Source: DHVE2 group archaeon (lineage in GTDB: Archaea; Thermoplasmatota; Thermoplasmata; Thermoplasmatales; Aciduliprofundaceae). From it: 18,090 nucleotides of DNA. The stretch's first letter is position 1, and every line of letters begins with the position of its first letter. Below the pieces are notes generated by a model, which saw only the letters and a program-made list of their open reading frames with translations, did not search any database and was not told the DNA's origin. The stretch lies in assembly GCA_015522935.1 (NCBI GenBank), contig WALH01000006.1, positions 1 through 18,090 on the forward strand, in the 5' to 3' direction. Positions 6,570-10,671 of this stretch are shown piece by piece. A program made the position numbers and the translations under genes.

Positions 6570-7313
6570 ATGAAATGTAAAACTATTGGCGTGGTAGGAG
6601 GTATGGGGCCTTACGCAGATCTTGATCTCATGACGAAGATAAGAATTCTGACAGGTGCAAAAAAAGACCAGATGCATATACCCGTAGTTCTTGTATCTTT
6701 CCCGGATAAAATAGTGGACAGAAGCGAATTCATAGTTGGGCACGTGAAGGAAAATCCAGCAGAAGGTATCTTTCTTGCCGCCAAAGCAGCGGTAAATGCA
6801 GGCGCTAAAATTCTGGCCATACCATGCGCAACAGCCCACTCGCCGAAAATTCTCAACAGATTTATGGAGTTGTCCAATGGGCAAAGATTGAAATTCCAGT
6901 TCGTACACTTAATAAAAAGCATAGCGGAATACATTTCAAAAAATTATCCGGCAAAGAAGGTAGGCATACTGAGCACCTATGGTGCCTATTTAGGTGGTGC
7001 ATATGATATCTTTGGGGATTATGGAATAGATTACGTGTTTCCAGATGAAAAAATAGTGAGAGATGTTCTTCATCCCGCAATATACCACGAGGAATACGGA
7101 ATAAAGGCAAACCCCACAGACATAAGCGATTTTGCAAAAACAAATATAACAATTGCAATGAAGGATCTCGCAGATAAGGATGTGGAAGTCATCGTACTGG
7201 GATGCACCGAAATACCCCTCGCAATAAAAGAGGAGAGAATTAAAAACATCCACATTGTGGACGTGAACAGGGTTCTTGCATTGAAAATTTTGGAAAAATG
7301 CCGAATGGATTGA
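6570..7313 (+). CDS. Aspartate/glutamate racemase family protein, variant first cysteine motif
   Basis: A 247-residue member of the Asp/Glu/hydantoin racemase superfamily, which interconverts L- and D-amino acids without PLP using two cysteines as acid/base pair. The N-terminus KTIGVVGGMGPYADLDLM is the substrate-binding start of the family. The first catalytic cysteine is C86 in IPCATAHSP and the second is C212 in VLGCTEIPLAI. The family motif around the first cysteine is normally P-C-N-T-A-H; here the Asn is Ala, so the active site is unusual. The frame is open from 6513, but ATG 6570 gives the family start and follows a TATA-like element, suggesting a leaderless mRNA. The gene lies behind an MFS transporter, and a second, distant paralogue lies at 7724-8398. 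A role in D-amino-acid supply or turnover is plausible but unproven. Confidence 0.85.
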   Translation: MKCKTIGVVGGMGPYADLDLMTKIRILTGAKKDQMHIPVVLVSFPDKIVDRSEFIVGHVKENPAEGIFLAAKAAVNAGAKILAIPCATAHSPKILNRFMELSNGQRLKFQFVHLIKSIAEYISKNYPAKKVGILSTYGAYLGGAYDIFGDYGIDYVFPDEKIVRDVLHPAIYHEEYGIKANPTDISDFAKTNITIAMKDLADKDVEVIVLGCTEIPLAIKEERIKNIHIVDVNRVLALKILEKCRMD

Positions 7314-7319
7314 TCTGCA

Positions 7320-7578
7320 GGCTCTGACGCTTTTCTTCTCTAAGAACCTCCAGCGGGTTCTTTAGCCCCTTTCTTAGAAAGAAAGCGGCTTTAGCTGGAA
7401 AGAATGAGACAAATTCTTTGGGGGTAAATGAACATCGTAAGATGCGAACACGTCCTGCTTTGCAGGACGATGGCACCTTTTTTAAAGGGGGCTTCAGCGG
7501 GTTCTTATCAACTCCAGCAACCCGATACTAAGTTTCTTTGGGGATAAAACACCTTTCTTCTTAAGAAAGGGGGCTTAA
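7320..7578. repeat. Intergenic cluster of degenerate direct repeats and short-loop hairpins
   Basis: No convincing gene here. CAGCGGGTTCTT occurs at 7351-7362 and 7495-7506. TTCTTTGGGG(G/A)TAAA occurs at 7414-7428 and 7534-7548. There are five hairpins: 7340-7348/7356-7365; 7369-7375/7379-7385 (7 bp, loop AGA); 7451-7458/7462-7469 (8 bp perfect, loop TTT); 7476-7480/7484-7488 (loop TTT); 7552-7559/7563-7570 (8 bp perfect, loop CTT). The second, fourth and fifth are variants of one C/T-rich, A/G-rich unit followed by a G-rich GGCTT. The block lies directly behind the 3' end of tRNA-Gly. It may be remnants of a small repetitive element, terminator-like structures, or a structured RNA. A minus-strand frame of 78 codons (7240-7476) crosses it but has no Shine-Dalgarno or recognisable product. 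Confidence 0.6.
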
Positions 7579-7651
7579 TGCGGGTGCCGGGATTTGAACC
7601 CGGGGCAAAGCCGTGGCAGGGCTTCGTGTTACCAAACTACACCACACCCGC
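7579..7651 (-). tRNA. tRNA-Gly (anticodon GCC)
   Basis: A complete 73-base cloverleaf on the minus strand. The acceptor stem GCGGGTG pairs with CACCCGC and the discriminator is A. The D stem GTGT pairs with ACAC. The anticodon stem AAGCC/GGCTT encloses the loop CTGCCAC, giving anticodon GCC, which reads GGC/GGU glycine codons. The T stem CCGGG/CCCGG encloses TTCAAAT. There is no intron and no encoded CCA. A TATA box identical to those of 23S and tRNA-Gln lies upstream, which predicts a 45-base 5' leader. Confidence 0.96.
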
Positions 7652-7697
7652 ATCCTTAGGCTGGCTCGCATCAGAGATGCTCACCACACCCGCATCT
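7652..7697 (-). ncRNA. Structured 5' leader of pre-tRNA-Gly, shared with pre-tRNA-Gln
   Basis: The predicted transcript start (about 7697, from the TATA box) leaves about 45 bases before the tRNA. Read on the minus strand, the leader holds GGTGTGGTGAGCA, identical over 13 bases to the tRNA-Gln leader, and then TGCGAG, also shared. A hairpin GCATC/GATGC with loop TCT is flanked by GA on both sides, and GGT(G)TGG can pair with CCAGCC outside it. The first bases of the leader repeat the tRNA's own 5' end: plus-strand CACCACACCCGCATC is found at 7640-7654 and 7682-7696. The function is unknown. Confidence 0.5.
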
Positions 7698-7718
7698 GTG
7701 AACGGGAATAAATGTTTA

Positions 7719-7728
7719 GATATTTAAG
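7719..7728 (-). promoter_or_regulatory. TATA box of tRNA-Gly
   Basis: Minus-strand CTTAAATATC, identical to the 23S and tRNA-Gln boxes. It lies inside the 3' end of the second racemase gene (7724-8398), so the tRNA promoter overlaps that coding sequence by a few bases. Confidence 0.6.
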
Positions 7729-8398
7729 TTTTTAGAGCCTCCGCAAGAAGAGCATTTACGTGAATTCTTGCAGAATCAAGAAGAGGGATTTTTGTATCTC
7801 CATCTTTTATTGCAAGGGGAAGTTCAGTGCATCCTAAAATTGCAGCATCTACACTCTGGGAATAGCGGTTCACCAAATCAATGAGGTATTCTTTGCTTCC
7901 CATATATCCGAGGGAAAGTTCTTTAAATATGATTCTATTCACTTCTTCTATCTCGTTATTTTTGGGAATAACTACATTTAGGTCATGCTTCTTTAATCCC
8001 GCAACGTAGAATTCAGATGTCATGGTTGTTTTTGTTCCCAGCAAAAGAAGCTTCCTAAATCCCATCCTTTTTGCTTCTTCAGCAACAGCATCAATTATGC
8101 TCACCATCTTCACCCTCGTATCTTTCTGTAATTCGTTGAAAATTATGTGTGGAGTGTTTGCGGCAAGTCCTATAACTTCCACTCCAGAGCATTCCAATGC
8201 ATGGATGCCTTCCATTATGTATCTCTTTTTCTCCTCCCAGTTAGGTAATCTGCGGAACTCCTTGAAATTCAACGAGAATATTACAATCTCTGGATAAAAA
8301 TCCCTCTCAAATCTCTTTCTCGAGATTTCGATGAAATTGTGATAATAGTATAATGTGGACTCTGGAGATGTTCCTCCGATTAAACCTATTCTTTTCAT
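7724..8398 (-). CDS. RacX/YgeA-type amino acid racemase family protein lacking the first catalytic cysteine
   Basis: A 224-residue Asp/Glu racemase superfamily protein of the COG1794 (RacX/YgeA) type: N-terminus MKRIGLIGGTSPESTLYYY, C-terminal GCTELPLAIKDGDTKIPLLDSA. The second catalytic cysteine is present (C190). At the first position the motif reads GLAANTPH, so residue 80 is Ala where two-Cys racemases have Cys; E. coli YgeA/L-DER has Thr there. Loss of one acid/base residue would prevent the usual two-base racemisation or make it one-sided, so the real reaction may be different (isomerase, decarboxylase-like or stereospecific). The ATG has a TATA-like element about 26 bases before it and no Shine-Dalgarno. 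It lies downstream of tfb, same strand, with a 43-base gap. Confidence 0.85.
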   Translation of the reverse strand: MKRIGLIGGTSPESTLYYYHNFIEISRKRFERDFYPEIVIFSLNFKEFRRLPNWEEKKRYIMEGIHALECSGVEVIGLAANTPHIIFNELQKDTRVKMVSIIDAVAEEAKRMGFRKLLLLGTKTTMTSEFYVAGLKKHDLNVVIPKNNEIEEVNRIIFKELSLGYMGSKEYLIDLVNRYSQSVDAAILGCTELPLAIKDGDTKIPLLDSARIHVNALLAEALKT

Positions 8399-8418
8399 AC
8401 ATGCTGTATCGATTTACC

Positions 8419-8430
8419 ATTATTATTTCT
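8419..8430 (-). promoter_or_regulatory. TATA-like element of the second racemase gene
   Basis: Minus-strand AGAAATAATAAT is centred about 26 bases before ATG 8398. Weak, but at the same spacing as the other leaderless genes here. Confidence 0.35.
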
Positions 8431-8441
8431 TTGCGGTGAAA

Positions 8442-9383
8442 TTAGATTTCCACAGGGAGATTTAGTTTTTCAACAAGTTCCTTGTACCTGTTTCGAATAG
8501 TTACTTCTGTTACACCAGCAATCTCTGCCACTTCACGTTGAGTTCTTCTCTCGTCAGCCATTATGGATGCTATATATATTGCCGCCGCCGCTACGCCCGT
8601 TGGCCCACGACCTGAGAGGATATGCATATCCTCAGCCATCTTCAATATCTCGTAGGCCTTTTTCTTTACCTCTCCACTTAACTTCAGTCTTGCGCAGAAT
8701 CTATCTATGTAGTTTTCAGGTCTTGTGGGGAATATACTGAGTTTCAATGTTCTCACCATTATACGGTAAATACGTCCAATCTCACGCTTGTTGACCCTCG
8801 TAACAGATGCTATCTCATCCAAGGTTCTCGGTATATCAAGCATTCTGCATGCAGCATAAAGACTTGCAGCCACAACACCTTCGATGCTTCTACCTCGTAT
8901 CATATTTTCTTTGACCGCTTTACGATAAATCAACGCAGCGGTCTCACGGACATCCTTGGGTAGACCTAAATTGGATGCTATCCTCTCCAATTCCTGAAGT
9001 GCTTGAGTGAGATTCCTCTCTGCAGCGTTGCTAACCTTTATTCTTTTCTGCCACTTGCGAAGTCGGTAAAGCTGTGCCCGACTTTTTGTAGGGATGCTTT
9101 TTCCGTATGAATCTTTATTCTTCCATGAGATTTCCGTACTCAACCCTCGATCATGAATGGTGTAGGTCATTGGTGCACCAGTCCTTGCTCTTTCATCTCT
9201 CTGCTCAGAGTCGAAGGCACGCCATTCTGGACCCTGATCTATGTAACTTTCATCTATCACCAAGCCGCAGTCCATACATACAAGTTCACCTCTCTCATAA
9301 TCCCGAACAAGATGAGTGGAACCGCATTCGGGGCATCTTGTGATTTCGTCTATCCATTTCTTATTATCCTTCTTCTTTGCCAT
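8442..9383 (-). CDS. tfb: Transcription initiation factor B (TFB)
   Basis: Archaeal TFIIB homologue that binds TBP, the BRE and RNA polymerase to form the preinitiation complex. It is 313 residues, a normal length. The N-terminal zinc ribbon uses C17-x2-C20 and C36-x2-C39 (RCPECG, VCMDCG). It is followed by the linker/B-reader region (GPEWRAFDSEQRDERARTGAP). Two cyclin repeats come next (about 115-205 and 212-310), each with a motif like GRSIEGVVAASLYAACR and GRGPTGVAAAAIYIAS. The C-terminal helix-turn-helix TQREVAEIAGVTEVTIRNRYKEL contacts the BRE. The start has a full GGAGGTGAT Shine-Dalgarno inside the upstream gar1 gene, which overlaps tfb by 34 bases. The two are therefore co-transcribed, a neighbour relation seen in other archaea. 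Confidence 0.96.
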   Translation of the reverse strand: MAKKKDNKKWIDEITRCPECGSTHLVRDYERGELVCMDCGLVIDESYIDQGPEWRAFDSEQRDERARTGAPMTYTIHDRGLSTEISWKNKDSYGKSIPTKSRAQLYRLRKWQKRIKVSNAAERNLTQALQELERIASNLGLPKDVRETAALIYRKAVKENMIRGRSIEGVVAASLYAACRMLDIPRTLDEIASVTRVNKREIGRIYRIMVRTLKLSIFPTRPENYIDRFCARLKLSGEVKKKAYEILKMAEDMHILSGRGPTGVAAAAIYIASIMADERRTQREVAEIAGVTEVTIRNRYKELVEKLNLPVEI

Positions 9384-9592
9384 TTAGCATCACCTCCTAC
9401 CATAATTTTACCAGTGGGTTTTTTTGATGTTTTTATCCTAACATACGGATTGCTAACAGGTCCAAAGAGATCTACTATCCTGCCTATTTTCCTTTTATTC
9501 AAATCATAAACAACCCAGCCAATTCTCGCCTTTTTCATACGACCTATTATCTCGCCCATCCTTTCACAAACTACTTCAACCTCATACTTCAT
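9350..9592 (-). CDS. gar1: H/ACA ribonucleoprotein protein Gar1
   Basis: An 80-residue Gar1, a small beta-barrel protein of the archaeal H/ACA RNP that binds Cbf5 and helps guide-directed pseudouridylation and turnover. The core RIGWVVYDLNKRKIGRIVDLFGPVSNPYVRIK is the diagnostic G-x-V-x-D-x-FGPV-x-x-PY pattern of the family, and KPTGKIMVGGD with a basic tail (KWQRRRIIRN) follows. It is first in the gar1-tfb transcription unit. A TATA box about 26 bases before ATG 9592 and no Shine-Dalgarno suggest a leaderless mRNA. Its 3' end overlaps tfb by 34 bases in another frame and contains the tfb Shine-Dalgarno. Confidence 0.92.
   Translation of the reverse strand: MKYEVEVVCERMGEIIGRMKKARIGWVVYDLNKRKIGRIVDLFGPVSNPYVRIKTSKKPTGKIMVGGDAKWQRRRIIRNG
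9385..9397 (-). promoter_or_regulatory. Shine-Dalgarno of tfb inside gar1
   Basis: Minus-strand GGAGGTGAT is a full match to the expected archaeal anti-Shine-Dalgarno and ends 5 bases before the tfb ATG. It lies within gar1 codons, fixing the tfb start and indicating coupled translation. The interval includes a base or two on either side. Confidence 0.75.
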
Positions 9593-9612
9593 GGTTAAAA
9601 TTATGCAATTAT

Positions 9613-9623
9613 CCTATTTAAAG
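9613..9623 (-). promoter_or_regulatory. TATA box of gar1-tfb
   Basis: Minus-strand CTTTAAATAGG is centred about 26 bases before the gar1 ATG, which predicts a leaderless mRNA. Confidence 0.55.
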
Positions 9624-9684
9624 TTTTCGCAAATTTTAAAAATTTTTCTGTACATAAAATTCAACCTTATTATATTTGGCTGGG

Positions 9685-9697
9685 TGAAAAATAAATA
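9685..9697 (-). terminator. T-rich terminator of tRNA-Gln
   Basis: Just behind the tRNA 3' end the minus strand reads CTATTTATTTTTC, a U-rich tract suited to archaeal termination. The rest of 9593-9698 holds only the gar1 promoter. Confidence 0.45.
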
Positions 9698-9698
9698 G

Positions 9699-9824
9699 CA
9701 GCCCCGGGCAGATTCGAACTGCCGTCGCGGGATCTCCCTAGGAACCAAGGTTGCAGGAGGTTATAGGAACCCGCTGGTGGTTCCTACCAGAGTCCCGCAT
9801 GCTTGACCGCTACACCACGGGGCT
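9699..9824 (-). tRNA. tRNA-Gln (anticodon CTG) with a 53-base intron
   Basis: A cloverleaf on the minus strand. The acceptor AGCCCCG pairs with CGGGGCT with discriminator G, the anticodon stem CGGGA pairs with TCCCG, and the T stem GGCAG pairs with CTGCC around TTCGAAT. Exon 1 is 9787-9824 and exon 2 is 9699-9733. Joined, the anticodon loop is CTCTGGA with anticodon CTG (glutamine, CAG codons). The intron (9734-9786) sits at the canonical place after base 37. Its ends fold into a textbook bulge-helix-bulge: 3-base bulge GGT, 4 bp CTCT/AGGG, 3-base bulge AGA. The intron's own stem is AGGAACC/GGTTCCT. The archaeal splicing endonuclease should therefore cut GG|T and AG|A. Confidence 0.95.
9734..9786 (-). 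other. Intron of tRNA-Gln
   Basis: The 53-base intron is bounded by the bulge-helix-bulge described for the tRNA. Its terminal 7-8 bp stem encloses about 39 bases in which CAGCGGG and CCTCCTG can pair imperfectly. It contains CAGCGGGTTCCT, which nearly matches the CAGCGGGTTCTT repeats of the 7320-7578 region; the similarity to 7495-7518 extends for about 24 bases with a few differences. No C/D-box guide motifs are evident. Confidence 0.85.
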
Positions 9825-9877
9825 TTTTCAAACCCGAGGTAAACTCGCAACTATCATTGCTCACCACACCCCGGGCT
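9825..9877 (-). ncRNA. Structured 5' leader of pre-tRNA-Gln, shared with pre-tRNA-Gly
   Basis: The TATA box predicts a start near 9877, leaving about 53 bases before the tRNA. The leader has the same GGTGTGGTGAGCA block and TGCGAG as the tRNA-Gly leader, at the same distance from the TATA box. GCAA/TTGC forms the inner hairpin, flanked by GA on both sides. CCCGGGGT pairs with ACCTCGGG (8 bp, one G-U) as an outer stem. The leader opens with AGCCC, like the tRNA's own acceptor strand. The function is unknown. Confidence 0.5.
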
Positions 9878-9898
9878 ATTATGTGAATATGAAAAGGA

Positions 9899-9908
9899 GA
9901 TATTTAAG
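9899..9908 (-). promoter_or_regulatory. TATA box of tRNA-Gln
   Basis: Minus-strand CTTAAATATC, the same decamer as at 23S and tRNA-Gly. It diverges from the psmB promoter, about 75 bases away. Confidence 0.6.
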
Positions 9909-9981
9909 GATTTACCTATACATTAAATTAGGTGAAAGAGAAATTTTGAGAAGAAGGAGAGCCAATCATAATGGTGAAAAA

Positions 9982-9990
9982 TTTTAAATA
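9982..9990 (+). promoter_or_regulatory. TATA box of psmB
   Basis: TTTTAAATA is flanked upstream by purine-rich GAAAAA. It predicts a start near 10010-10013 and a leader of about 20 bases containing the Shine-Dalgarno at 10020-10026. Confidence 0.5.
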
Positions 9991-10032
9991 GATGGTGGAG
10001 ATTATACCTCAGATTTTAAGAGGGTGTTAAAG

Positions 10033-10665
10033 ATGGAAAATGTAAAAACCGGCACAACGACAGTGGGAATTGTGACGAAGGATGGCGTTGTTCTTGCCAC
10101 TGAGCATCGGGCATCAATGGAGACGTTTATTGCACACAAGGTAGCTAAGAAGCTCTACAAATTAGATGAAAATATAGGTATGACCACTGCAGGTCTTGTG
10201 GGGGATCTGCAGGTACTGGTTAGGTATATGAGGGCAGAGATAAATCTCTACAGACTCATGAGAGAAATGCTCATGCCTGTGGGAGCGGCAGCCACACTTC
10301 TATCCAACATACTCAACGAAAGGAAATTCTTTCCATATTATGTGGGCTTAATAGTCGGTGGTTATGATAATAAAGGCTATCATGTATTTTCAATAGATGC
10401 AGCTGGAGGGGCTATAGAGGATAAGTATGCGAGTGTTGGCTCAGGCTCATTGTTCGTCTATGGAGTTCTTGAAGACAGATGGAAGGATGATATCTCACTT
10501 GACGAAGGCATAAACCTTGCGATTCGAGGTATAAGTGCTGCTATGAAGCGTGACGCTGCAAGCGGAGATGGTATATCTGTGGGGACCATAACTAAAAAGG
10601 AAGGTTTCCAAGAACTACCAAAAGAAGAAGTTGAAAAAAGAATGAAAAAAATGAAGTTGAAGTGA
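10033..10665 (+). CDS. psmB: Proteasome beta subunit
   Basis: Catalytic beta subunit of the archaeal 20S proteasome, an N-terminal threonine protease; 210 residues. The propeptide is short (MENVKTG) and cleavage before TTTVGI exposes the catalytic Thr1. In mature numbering E17 and K33 (KVAKKLYKL) are in place, as in Thermoplasma, and the segments GLVGDLQVLVRYM, FSIDAAGGAIEDKYASVGSGS and FVYGVLED are typical. The frame is open from GTG 10024, but ATG 10033 lies 6 bases after GAGGGTG and gives a normal propeptide. Divergent from tRNA-Gln; fttA follows 6 bases after the stop. Linkage of psmB to the aCPSF1 gene is common in archaea. Confidence 0.96.
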   Translation: MENVKTGTTTVGIVTKDGVVLATEHRASMETFIAHKVAKKLYKLDENIGMTTAGLVGDLQVLVRYMRAEINLYRLMREMLMPVGAAATLLSNILNERKFFPYYVGLIVGGYDNKGYHVFSIDAAGGAIEDKYASVGSGSLFVYGVLEDRWKDDISLDEGINLAIRGISAAMKRDAASGDGISVGTITKKEGFQELPKEEVEKRMKKMKLK

Positions 10666-10671
10666 TTTTTT

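Noticed and set aside
7240..7476. 78-codon minus-strand frame across the end of the first racemase gene and the repeat cluster
   Set aside because: No Shine-Dalgarno or TATA box at the right distance, composition set by the hairpin repeats, and overlap with a certain gene. Could be reopened if the same peptide recurs elsewhere in the genome.
7640..7696. The 15-base duplication at tRNA-Gly as attachment-site repeats of an integrated element
   Set aside because: The copies are only 42 bases apart, cover the 5' rather than the 3' end of the tRNA, and no integrase lies nearby.
7652..7697. Leader of tRNA-Gly as a C/D-box guide RNA
   Set aside because: GTGGTGA resembles a C box and CTGA is present, but the tRNA-Gln leader lacks CTGA and neither has the paired C'/D' set or 12-base spacing, so the shared feature is something else.
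9751..9987. 78-codon plus-strand frame across tRNA-Gln and its promoter
   Set aside because: It runs antisense through the tRNA, its intron and its leader; chance frame.
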